Below are positions 12,302-21,461 of a DNA stretch of 64,000 nucleotides, one piece after another. The position numbers were made by a program, and so were the translations under genes. Source of the stretch: Aquila chrysaetos chrysaetos (lineage: Eukaryota; Chordata; Aves; Accipitriformes; Accipitridae); contig NC_044004.1 of the NCBI RefSeq assembly GCF_900496995.4, positions 51,366,224 through 51,430,223 of the forward strand. Direction: 5' to 3'. Under the pieces are notes generated by a model that worked only from the letters and a program-made list of their open reading frames with translations, had not been told where the DNA came from and searched no databases. Within the stretch, counting starts at the first letter, position 1; each line of letters starts with the position of its first letter.

Positions 12302-13294
12302 CCTCCCTGTCCTCCATGTGCCTTGGCATAGCTTCTAGGAGGATCAGTTCCATGATCTTCCCAGGCATAGAAGTGAAGCTGACAGGTCAGCAGTTCCTAG
12401 GGTCCTCCTTTCTACCCTTTTTAAAAATGGGTGCAGTGTTTCCATTTTTCCAGTCACCGGGGACTTCACCTGACTGCCATGACTTTTCAAATATCATGGA
12501 GAGTGGCTTGGCAACTACATCAGCCAATCCCCTCAGGACTCTGGGATGCATCTTGTCAGGTCCCATAGACTTATGTATGTTCAGATTCCTCAGGTTGTCT
12601 CAAACCTGATTTTCTCTTACAGTGGGAGGGACTTTGTTCCCCCAGTCCCTGCCTTGAGTTCCATCCACTTGAGAGGTGTGGGAAGAGAGATTGCCAGTGG
12701 AGACTGAGGCAAAAAAGTTGTTGAGTACCTCAGCCTTCTCCTCGTCTGTTGTTACCAGTTATGTTCATTGAGGGGGGTACACTTTCTTTGACCTTCTTTT
12801 TCTGGCTGACATACTTACAGATGCCCTTATTACTATGCTTTGTGCCCCTTCCCAACTTCAGCTCCAGCCGCTCCTTGGCCTTCCTGACCCCATCCCTACA
12901 CAATGAGGTAGTTGCTTCCACTGCCTGTGCATTTCCTTCTTGCCCTTTAGTTTGACCAGCAGGTCTTGACTCAGCCATGCTGGTCTCTTGCCTTTCTTTC
13001 CTCACTTCTTACACATGGGGATCGAGAGCTCTTGCGGTGTATGGAAAGTGTCCTTAAAGATCTGCCAGCTCTGTTTTGCTTCCTTGACCCAAAGGGCAGT
13101 TTTCCAGGGGCGATCCCATTGACTAATTCCTTGAACAGCTGGAAGTTTGCTTTCCTAAAATTCAGGGTCCTGACTTTACTCTTCTCCTGTCCCATATCCC
13201 TCAGGGCTGCAAACTCCAGCAGTGCATGACCACTGCAGCCCAGGCTGCCTCCAATCTTAATGCTGCTGATTAGCTCACTTGCATTTGTGACCAA
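12302..13294 (-). pseudogene. CR1 ORF2 middle region, decayed
   Basis: This is the segment linking endonuclease and reverse transcriptase of CR1 ORF2, upstream of the LTR insertion. Minus-strand translation in shifting frames gives recognisable blocks: VRTLNFRKANFQLF near 13160-13200, KAEVLNNFFASVSTG near 12700-12740, [16 protein letters not shown] near 12540-12570, the [13 protein letters not shown] block near 12440-12480, and [18 protein letters not shown] at 12330-12390. Several frameshifts and stops separate them. The order and spacing match an intact CR1, so the segment is complete in length but not translatable. Confidence 0.85.
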
Positions 13295-13866
13295 CAGGTC
13301 CAGTATCGCATCCCCTCTTGTAGGGCTGTTACCTGGCCTAAGAAGTTATCCTTGATGCACTCCAGGAGTCTCCTGGATTGCCTACAGCTCACTGTGCTAC
13401 TTTTCCAGCAGATGTTGGGGTGGTTGAAGTCCCCCAGTGGGATGAGAGCCTGTGAGTACGATGCCTCCTGTAGCGGGAGCAAGAACGCTTCAATAGGCTC
13501 CCCTTGAACAGGTGGGCTATCGTAGACACCAACCACAAGGTTACTTTTGTTGCCTTGGTCTCTAATTCTCACCCATAAGCTTTCAACCTGTTCATGGCTA
13601 TTCTTCAGAGGCAGCTCTTCACAATCTATCCATTTCCTGCTATAGAGGGCAACCCCTCCATCCCTCCTTCCTCACCTGTCCCTTCTGAACAGCATGTAGC
13701 CATCAATAGCTGCACTCCTGTCATGGGATTTGTCTCACCAAGTTTCAGTAATAGCAACTAGGTCACAGCTTTCTAGCAGCACAGTGGCTTCCAACTCCTC
13801 CTGTTTGTTACCGATGCTGCATGCATTGGTGTAGAGGCACTTCAGCTGGGCTATCAGCTGTGTCAT
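13270..13866 (-). pseudogene. CR1 ORF2 endonuclease (APE-type) domain
   Basis: This is the N-terminal endonuclease of CR1 ORF2, the enzyme that nicks target DNA to prime reverse transcription. The frame starts at a plausible ATG at 13864-13866 and reads TQLIAQLKCLYTNA, then LVAITETW, GGVALY, ESLWVRIRDQGNK, VGVYDSPP and the catalytic-loop motif GDFN at 13423-13434. Two in-frame TGA codons break it: 13735-13737, just after ITETW, and 13672-13674, after LFRRDR. A one-base indel near 13320 moves the frame so that the block ILDLLVTNASEL is read in another register. Order, spacing and motifs are diagnostic of the exonuclease-endonuclease-phosphatase fold. The copy is inactive. Confidence 0.9.
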
Positions 13867-14123
13867 CTTTTTAGAGAAACACACCTTAGTTCCTTTCAGG
13901 TAGTCCAGTGGTGCTTCCCTGTTGGCTCCTATTACCTCAGGAGCTCCTGGCTCCTCTCTGTAAGACTTCAGGTGTGCTCCAGTGTACCCAGCATGTTGCA
14001 GGGCAACAGGGTGAGGGCCCTCGCTAGCACCCCATTCCCTCTAGCACCCTGTTCCCGCGTGTCATCCCAGAGCTTCTCATGGGCGAGCCTGATGTTATCC
14101 CCTTCCATAGTTTAGTTTAAAGT

Positions 14124-15181
14124 CTAGTTTAAAGCTCTGTCAGTCAGCCCCACTAGCTCATGAGCAAAGACCCTCTTCCCCCTTTGAGAAAGATGAATCC
14201 CATCTGACACCAGCAGGTCTGGTGCCAAGTGGACCATCCAGTTTATTGAAAAACCCGAAATTCTGGCAGTGACATCAGCCATAGAGCCGTTAATGGTATT
14301 AATAGACTGGGTCCATCTGCTTCTTCCAATAGCGCTGCCTGCAACTGGAAGGATAGAGGAAAAAATTACCTGTGCCCCAGATCCCCCTACCAACTGTCCC
14401 AAGGCCCTGAAGTCTTTTTTGATCGCCCTTGGACTATGTGTTGCAGCTTCGTCACCACCCACATGGAAAAGCAATAATGGGTAATAGTCTGAGGGCTGTA
14501 CCACGCTAGGAAGCGTCCTAGTGATGTCCTTAACCTGGGCCCCAGGGAGGCAGCAGACTTCCCTAAGAGGATGGTCTGCCTGCCATATTGGACCCTCTGT
14601 TCCCCTCAGAAGGGAGTCGCCTGCAACTATAACCCACCTTTTTTCCTTGTGGAGGTGGCCGTGATATGGGGTGTAGGCCTTTTGGACCTTGGCAACACCT
14701 TTGGTGTAGATAGACCGTCATCCACATCATCCATTGACTGGCCTTCTACATCCAGAGCCTCATACCTGTTGTATAAAGGCACCTGGGAAGGCAAGGTAGG
14801 CAAGGAGGGGGTTCGCCTGCCACCCTGAGCATAGACTTGTCTCCATTCATTCCTTTCCTTTAAGTTACTGGCTTCTGCCTGGTGCGGGGAGGATACAGGA
14901 TTCCCTTGAACTAATTTTTTTTCTGGTGGATGTTCCTGTTTCTGTCTCAGGGATGGTAGAGTCTGGTTCCACCAGTCTCTCTCAGACTCCCTGATGCTCC
15001 TTAACCTGTCCACCTCCTCTAAAAGCTCTGCCACCAAGCTGAGCAAATCATCTGCTTGGTCACACCTCACACAAGTGTTCTCGCCACTGCCATCAGTTAC
15101 TGGTGAAAGGCTCTGGCACACCCTGCAGGCTGAGACCTGGATGGCTGCGTGATTTCATGGGAGCTCTGTCTGGGTTGCCAT
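14124..15181 (-). pseudogene. CR1 ORF1 (Cys pairs, coiled coil, SGNH esterase)
   Basis: ORF1 of CR1 encodes an RNA-binding/chaperone-type protein with an esterase domain. The best start is the ATG at 15179-15181 (MATQTELP). It is followed by an in-frame TGA at codon 9 (15155-15157) that resembles a decayed CGA arginine codon. Downstream are paired cysteines CRVC and CVRC, 14 residues apart, that could bind zinc. A Leu-rich coiled-coil stretch (LLSLVAELLEEVDRLRSI) follows, and then a YEALDVEG block. A one-base shift in the A6 run at 14639-14644 separates this half from the esterase half. The esterase has the nucleophile motif GDSLLRG (GDSL at 14610-14621) and the Asp/His block SDGIHLSQRG. The usual GxND oxyanion motif reads GGDE, so even a repaired protein might be impaired. 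It ends at a TAG at 14124-14126. Confidence 0.88.
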
Positions 15182-15541
15182 ATCCATTCTGGCGAGTGCA
15201 GACGACATGGCTTTCTGCTGGTGGTTAACGTAGCTAAGCACCTTGTGGGAGGGTGGTGACCACCAACTGAAGGGACCTTTTGAGCTGGCAGGGTGACGAT
15301 ACCCTGCCTGCGCCAACATGCCGCGCCATGCCCCGGTCCCTCGCGCTCCCCGGTTTTTATAGGTGTGGGTCGGGAGGCCGCAGGTGCTCTGGCAATGGCC
15401 AGGCCTCGCCAGCCGCTCTGGCGAGAGCTGCTGGCTGCTGGCAGGTCCCTCCCTGCCTCAGGAAACCCTCTGCGGGGTACGCCAGGATCTGCCGCTCCGC
15501 TGCGCGCCGGGCCGACACCGGGGCAGCTCGCCTCGGCGACT
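15182..15541 (-). promoter_or_regulatory. CR1 5' UTR with GC-rich internal promoter region
   Basis: This GC- and CpG-rich block, densest at about 15290-15541, precedes the ORF1 start on the minus strand and ends abruptly where the DNA becomes AT-rich near 15545. CR1 promoters are known to lie in such 5' UTR sequence, so this is the internal promoter region of a complete copy. An open frame of 149 codons runs through it (15097-15546) but looks like a by-product of high GC. The element boundary is placed by the change in composition. Confidence 0.75.
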
Positions 15542-16269
15542 GACATGTATTAGGCACAAAGCTCACACAAATTTATGGTTATTATCTGACATTCAAAGAA
15601 AAAGGCAGCAGAACAGGCTGTAGATCTGACGGCATACAGACAATTTTCTTTCTTCTGCTTTCTGCTCTGGGTGAACACTCTGAAGTGTTCTAAAGCAAAA
15701 TGTTTTCGCCAGCACCTGACATGTCTCCTCCACTGATATGTGACAAAGCAAAACACTTTGCATGGCTGCTTTTCTCTGGTTCTAGAAATGATTCAATATT
15801 TTATTAATCTGAAGAATGTCTTTATGCTCCTCAGAAATGACCTACTAATTAATTATCCCACCTTCTCTAAAGATATTCAGTCACTCACAAGCTTACCTTT
15901 TTTTTTTACACCAGAAGCCCTACATTTCCTGAAGTTAGAATACATGAATACTTTAAGAATTGAAATAATTCAATATTGTGTTTTGACAAAGTATTTTGTA
16001 GTTAAAATTATGGTAAACCTTTAATTACCTGCTGAACATGCTTGTCAAACAGACTCACTTACAGGTGCTTGGAAAGCACAAGGGGGACTGCAACCTGCTC
16101 AAGGAAGGCCGTTGCTCAATGTACAGTTACAAACAAAACAACCCAGACAAGCAGCCTGGCAAACAAGATGACACTGAATATTAGACAACAGTGTGATGAT
16201 ACTGATGTCACTCGAGGCAAAGTGCTTCCAGTTGGAGTGGCACCATCTGACACTGATATTGAACCAAGC
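15542..16269. other. non-coding unique sequence
   Basis: AT-rich sequence between the CR1 5' end and an ancient CR1-like scrap. It holds short frames only, and a T-run at about 15898-15909. No gene, RNA or repeat is supported. Confidence 0.6.
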
Positions 16270-16400
16270 TTGAAAGGGGCACTGCAAGTCATCGCGGATC
16301 CAGAAAAGCTCTTGCATGAAGAGAGATTAAGAAACAGCCTGGGAATTTCTTGTGGAAGGCAGGGGACAAGGAAGAGGAGACCTAATGATTACATATAACA
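16270..16400 (+). mobile_element. possible ancient CR1/L3-like relic
   Basis: The plus strand contains the words CTTGCATGAAGAGAGATTAAG, GGGAATT, and a GGAAGAGGAGACCTAATGATTA-type ending, which match the order of a segment between RT and 3' UTR in old amniote CR1/L3 elements as I remember them. It lies inside a 118-codon open frame that starts at a TTG and has no recognisable product. The relic is short and diverged, so the assignment is tentative. Confidence 0.35.
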
Positions 16401-19256
16401 ATACAATTGCCACAAAACTTCCATTACCCCATTCCACAACCCCAAAACAAGAGGCCAGCCAATAAAGGCGGTAAGAGGGGGTGAGTGAAAACTGATAAAA
16501 TGAAACATTTTTCTGGGCTACACATGGCTGCAGAGCAGATCTCTACCCCACACCGAGACCTTCCAGAAAAGGCTGAGAACACACACAAATTTCAACAATA
16601 CCCACATTCATACTGGGCAAGGGATAAGAGCCTTTCGTTTCTGCCTGCAACACATCTCTGACTAATAGAGAACAGGATGAGAAAAATTACACCATATTTG
16701 TTTGCTGTGATGATTTCTACTGGTGGGTTTTTTTGGAAATCCCAAGAACTTCCAGACAGTATGGATGGTCTGACCTGGGAGGGTAATTCCTCTGACTTCA
16801 GCACTTTTTCAGAGCAAATTGTCCTGTGGCTTTTCTAATAGGCACCTGTTCAGCACACAAAATCCATGCAGAAACCTGCATGACACCTCTCTGCAAGCAC
16901 TTGCTCCAGCTGTGTTCTTGTATCCTTGCACATTTAGTGAAGACATCTGGGTTATGCTGTTACACAACAGGTGCATGTCTTCTCTGTCATTCAGGGTGGT
17001 GGTGCACTCTAAGTATATGTGCTGTTTATGGATGAACAGTGGGTTCATAAAGTAACTCAGATTTTTACTGAAAATGTTTTTAGAAACTGATTTCACATGG
17101 TAAACAATATAATTTGTGCAATATTTAAAACATGCGTATAGCAGAATCTTCACCTCCCCTCCTCCTTGTATATGTGAGTTTTTTACAGCCTGGAAAAGGC
17201 CAGATCCTGCCCAGATTTTTTTCTGTTATTTAAAGTGCAGTTTCTCTTGGTTACCCTGTTATCATGGGGCACATTCATGCTGTTCTCTGCCCACACTGGA
17301 AACAACTATTGCATTATACTTGAACTGCCCAGGCAACTTTCAGCCAAACATAAATATTTCTGCTACTGAGCCTTGTCAGAATTGCCATGTTTTAGTAAAG
17401 GCTCAGAAAACACCTGACTGAGCAGGGCTTTCATGCCTTCAATGGAAAATTTGGGGGTTTCTACTCTTGAACATATCCAGACTCTTCTGAGCACATCAGT
17501 TCCAAAACTTGCAGCTGTCCCCAAAGCCCCAGATGGGCTCTGTGAGCTGAAGACATAAGACATGTGTCTCGCTAACATCCACGCTGCTCTACACAGTGAC
17601 ATGCAGGCCAGCCCTTAAGCACCACGAATTCCCCAGGATGTTACAGCCATATGGAATTGATGGGCACCTTTAAGTGGACGGCTGCTCCACTGAAAAAACT
17701 CTCATGTCATCTCTCCCTGCTTTATTCACGGTGTTGCTAGAGATGTGGTTTTTGCAGAAAGGAAGGAGGGGCACATGTGTCCATATTGCACAGTGAGTAT
17801 ACTAAACCACAAGTGTTTACAGGGCTGGAGCTGAAACTTTCAAACAATCCCAGAGGGAGGACTTAGGTCATGTTTTCACCAGAACTCCAGAAAAACTCCA
17901 TGGACGTGCTCAGCTCATACAAAACATCAGTTCAGGCAGGGCTGGCTGAGCAGTGATCAGGGAATTTAATTTCTCTTAAAAAAGTGTCTTCCTTGAAACT
18001 GTACTTAGTGAAACTGTACTGATTTGGCAAAACATTGTCTGAGGACAATACAAGGAAAAGAATTCTGACAATACTGTAACATGCCATTTTTCATAATAGC
18101 CCCCATTTCATAAGAATTTAGTTCTAGGTGTTTTATTTAGCATTTTCCAATTGTATAGCTGAATACAGACTGTTAGATTGACTCTGTTTCAGAGTTATTT
18201 TTCTGTTTAGTATGAAACTTAATTTGGAAATATGAAAACCCACAGCCAGTCAGACTTTCCGTTCTCTGCCTCACTTCTACCCAGATGATTTGTGTAATGT
18301 TTTTCTAAGCTACCAGCTTTCCTTACATTGATTGGTGAAAACAAGAATTTATAGAAATCGTCCTTGTCAGTTGATAGAAATCACTGTGCATAAGGTGCTT
18401 AAAAGCCTTTGAAAAATCTGACTCCAAGTCTCTATGGTGTAATGTGGAGATACGTGTAGATAAGATTAATGAACACAAGTTGAGTAGTGAGAAAAACATA
18501 ATTAGACTGCTTCTGATGCTTATCAGAGTGGAAGGAGACATGAATAAAAAGCAGGCATTCAACCAGAGTGGAGAGACGTGCTCATAGCTGTACGCTTGTT
18601 GCAAGCAGACCTTCTCTAGTTCCTTTATGAAGCTGTTTGTCTGGAGATGCACTGTGCAGCACAGTGAAAAGCCACGGCCAAAGGAGGCACGTACGGAGCA
18701 CACCGCTGCTCCCCCGGGTGCTGCGCAAACACACAGCACTTCAGTGGTGGGGCTGTCATACGGCAATAAATCAAAACAGAGGTATATTCCTGCCTATGCT
18801 CCCCTCTCCCATGGAGCGTGCTTGGAAAGAGAATATGGGAGCTGCAGTATGGTCATGAACTATTGTCCTTTTGACTCGCTGATGGCACCCTTGGGAGTTA
18901 GCGTGAAGCTGTATGTCGGGTAAGCTGATTTCCCCAGGTGGCACCACAGTGTGCCACACAGTTTGCGTCATGATTTTCAGGGCTTTTTTCATAAACATGT
19001 AGGAAGAGGGGGAAAAAACATTAAAGTTTTCTTCCACTCCGAAAACATCCATCTATCTTGTCAGCCAGGGGCAGCCCATAAGACAAAGGGGAACGGCAGA
19101 TTCAGGTTCTTGAAAGGACTCTTAGTTATGTGGCAGAGTAAGGTTAGTTTTCAGCATAGGGCAGAAGAGTGGACTGCAGACTCTATCGACTACATGGATA
19201 GTCCCAGCTGAGTATCTGACCCAGTTTGTAGAAGCTAATTTTGATAGCTTTTTTAG
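16401..19256. other. non-coding unique sequence
   Basis: No exon, RNA or transposon was recognised. Frames on both strands are under 150 codons and lack family motifs. A small CpG cluster lies at about 18675-18730 (several CpGs around CCCCCGGG), too short for a CpG island. Confidence 0.6.
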
Positions 19257-19444
19257 TGTGACAGTGACCGAGCACTCGCACGGGTTGCCCAGAGAGGTTG
19301 TGGAGTCTCCATCACTGGAGATACTCAAAAGCCGTCTGGACGTGGTCCTAGGCAGCCTGCTCTAGGTGGTCCTGCGTGAGCAGGGGGGGTTGGGCCAGAT
19401 GACCTCCAGGTGTTCCTTCCAGTCTCAGCCACTCTGTGATTTGT
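19257..19444 (+). mobile_element. 5'-truncated CR1 3' end
   Basis: The plus strand carries the familiar CR1 terminal sequence: GGTTGCCCAGAGAGGTTGTG, then a CTCAAAAGCCGTCTGGACGTG block (the end of the ORF2 frame), GATGACCTCCAGG and finally CTCTGTGATTTGT. It is the typical short, 5'-truncated CR1 insertion. It differs from the long element at 10043-15541 in several positions of the same block, so it comes from another CR1 subfamily or age class. It is non-coding and inactive. Confidence 0.9.
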
Positions 19445-20708
19445 TGTTCAGCCAGATTATTACTGTTATTACTGTGTCCACTTGCTGTTTCTCTGTAAAT
19501 AGCACAGCAAAAGCTCCTTCTTCCAAACTCTGTGCAGTCTGCTCACATCTGAAGCTGCCCCTAAGGCAGGGAGAATCTCTGGCTCAGTAAGGTTATCATG
19601 AAAACATGACCTCAGAGGCAGCTTATAGCTAATATCATAAGACTGCATTTGATGTAACAGTCTCTTCACTCATGGGGAAAGGAGATAGATAGTATTTTCA
19701 CTGAGTATCTGTACAAAGCCAAAAGCAAAAATTTATACTAGGTAGAACCACTCAAGAAGCCTGATAACAGCATCTCAAATAGATTTCATATAAAGCAGTT
19801 GAGGAAAAATAGATATTATTTTCTTACTGTGCATTCTTTTCTACTTTTGCAGACTAAATACCCGTAACTGCATCTCTGTCTCATGTATACTATAAACACC
19901 TGTATCAACATTGCAACACACACCCTGGTTACATCAAAAAGCATTTTTGTATGCTTACCATTTTAAAAAGGCTTTCAGGGCATGGTGTGACCTTGTAGCT
20001 CCAGGTGAGACAAACAGGGTGGCCCACAGATGGCAGCCGGGTTTGGCTGCTCATTCCCATCACCATTATGGCTATAAGTGAGAAGTAAAAACAGCCTAAG
20101 GTGGCTCACACAGATCCTATGAAATTGTTATTCACCCTTTTGTATAAGGCATCTGTTTTAACTACAAGGTAATTACAAGCCCTCAAGCAGTTTTATGTCC
20201 TTTAGTTCCTCTTCAAGGTTTATACCATTTTAGTAAGAGCTGTAAGGCTCGTTGGCTTCATGGTCAAGCTCAACTTGATAGATGGAAAGAAGTCCGAGCA
20301 TTTGAAATGCACTTTAATGCCACACAACCACCATGCACAGGAGCACAAGTTGTGCTGGTGGTGCCAAATGTAGGTATATGTTGACACACAACGGCTGGGC
20401 AGTTTAAGTGCCACTAAGAAATGCCTCATCTTAGCAAGGGACCAGACCACGCACCAAGCGTCCCTCTGGCAGTGTTTCATAAGCAAGATTCCCCTGAGAT
20501 GTGAAGAAATGCTGAGCAGTTTAGGCCATCTCACACTGGTAGCTGGAGGTGGACCTTGAGGTTGAACACCAGCCCATTCCCTCAGGTCCTTTCTTCTTCC
20601 CTCTTTCGATTGACTGAAAACTGCCATTTAACTTCTTAAACTCTTCATCCTGTCAGATGTATCTAGAACAGCTCCAGGAACTGCCACAGCAAATGCAGCC
20701 TTAAATGC
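19445..20708. other. non-coding unique sequence
   Basis: Unique sequence between the short CR1 and the plus-strand LTR. Frames are short (the longest about 135 codons, minus strand, 20220-20627, without motifs). Nothing else is seen. Confidence 0.55.
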
Positions 20709-20863
20709 TGTTTTGGGTTTGTGTGGCGGGGTTTTGGTAGCAGGGAAGGGGCTGGAGGGGTGGCACCTGTGAGAAGCTGCTAGCAGCTTCCCCGGCTCCA
20801 AGTCGGACCCGCCTCCGGCCCAGGCTGAGCCCATCAGTGACGGTGGTAGCACCTCTGGGAGAA

Positions 20864-20874
20864 CAGATTTAAGA
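20864..20874 (+). promoter_or_regulatory. LTR TATA-like element
   Basis: The word CAGATTTAAGA sits about 155 bases into the LTR, where related LTRs have ATATTTAA as far as I remember. It is likely the remnant of the core promoter that marks the U3/R transition. Activity in this copy is unknown. Confidence 0.45.
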
Positions 20875-21024
20875 AGGGGAACCTGCAGTGAGTAGTGGGA
20901 TTGGAATGTGAGAGGAACCCCTCTGCAGATACTGAGGTCAGTGAAGAAGGAGGGGAGGAGGTGCGCCGGAGGAGGGGATGCCCCTGCAGCCCGTGGTGAG
21001 ACGGCAGGCTGTCCACCCCAGCCC

Positions 21025-21369
21025 ATGGAGGGGAGCGGGGGAGCAGATGCCCACCTGCAGCCCGGGGAGGACCCCACGCCGCAGCAGGGGGATGACCCCC
21101 AAGATGGCCGTGACTCCATGGGAAAGCCCACACTGGAGCAGTCTGTGACTGAAGATCTGCCTGCGGAAAGGACCCACGCCAGGGAATCTGGTGAAAGACT
21201 GCAGCCCGTGGGAGGGACCCCACGGTGGAGCAGGGGACGAGTGAGGAGTCCTCCCCCTGAGGAGGAAGGAGCGGCAGAGACAAGGTGTGATGAGCTGACC
21301 CCAACCCCCATTCCCCGTCCCCCTGCGCCACCATGGGGAGGAGGTAGAGAGAACCGGGAGTGGGGTTGA
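21025..21369 (+). other. open frame within the LTR, homologous to that at 11613-11984
   Basis: From the ATG at 21025-21027 (MEGSGGADAH) the frame runs 114 codons. It is also open upstream to 20908, but there the first codon is GTG. The first roughly 50 residues after the ATG are nearly identical to the antisense LTR copy (shared words DPQDGRDSMGKPTLEQSVTED). It has one fewer 15-residue repeat unit and a different C-terminus after PTPIPRP, where the two copies shift frame. The product would be hydrophilic and Pro/Gly/Glu-rich, with no domain I recognise. It lies downstream of the TATA-like element, so an LTR transcript would include it. Both strands are open here, so composition alone could explain it. 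Confidence 0.3.
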
Positions 21370-21447
21370 GCCGGGAAGGAGGGGTGGGGGGAAGGTGTTT
21401 TAAGATTTGGTTTTACTTCTCATTATCCTTGTTTTGATTTCATTTGT

Positions 21448-21461
21448 AGTAAATTAAATTG
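21448..21461 (+). promoter_or_regulatory. LTR polyadenylation-like signal
   Basis: The sequence AGTAAATTAAATTG is located in the 3' half of the LTR. AGTAAA is a known, weaker variant of AATAAA. The antisense copy has AACAAA at this place. This position would define the R/U5 boundary. Confidence 0.45.

Larger units (their letters stand above)
10043..15541 (-). mobile_element. near-full-length CR1 LINE, minus strand, split by an LTR
   Basis: This is a CR1 (chicken repeat 1 family) non-LTR retrotransposon read on the minus strand. Its 3' end lies at 10043, with the typical terminal repeat of the GATTCTACGATTCT type. Upstream on the minus strand follow a conserved 3' UTR, reverse transcriptase (FADD box), endonuclease (GDFN), ORF1 with a GDSL esterase, and a GC-rich 5' UTR ending near 15541. 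After subtracting the LTR at about 11305-12301 the span is about 4.5 kb, the length known for complete CR1. Most genomic CR1 copies are 5'-truncated, so a complete one is uncommon. It is inactive: ORF1 has a nonsense codon and a frameshift, and ORF2 has several of each. CR1 insertions often lack clear target duplications and none was identified. The exact 5' boundary is uncertain by about 10 bases. Confidence 0.93.

Noticed and set aside
11878-12609. 243-codon plus-strand frame
   Set aside because: It lies antisense to the LTR and runs into CR1 sequence. It is a by-product of GC-rich repeat sequence.
15097-15546. 149-codon minus-strand frame in the CR1 5' UTR
   Set aside because: It overlaps the GC-rich 5' UTR upstream of ORF1, is in another frame, and has no homology.
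16042-16398. 118-codon plus-strand frame
   Set aside because: It starts at a TTG, has no recognisable product, and overlaps a probable CR1 relic.
20628-21311. 227-codon minus-strand frame
   Set aside because: Antisense to the plus-strand LTR. The same antisense openness exists in the other LTR copy, so composition explains it.
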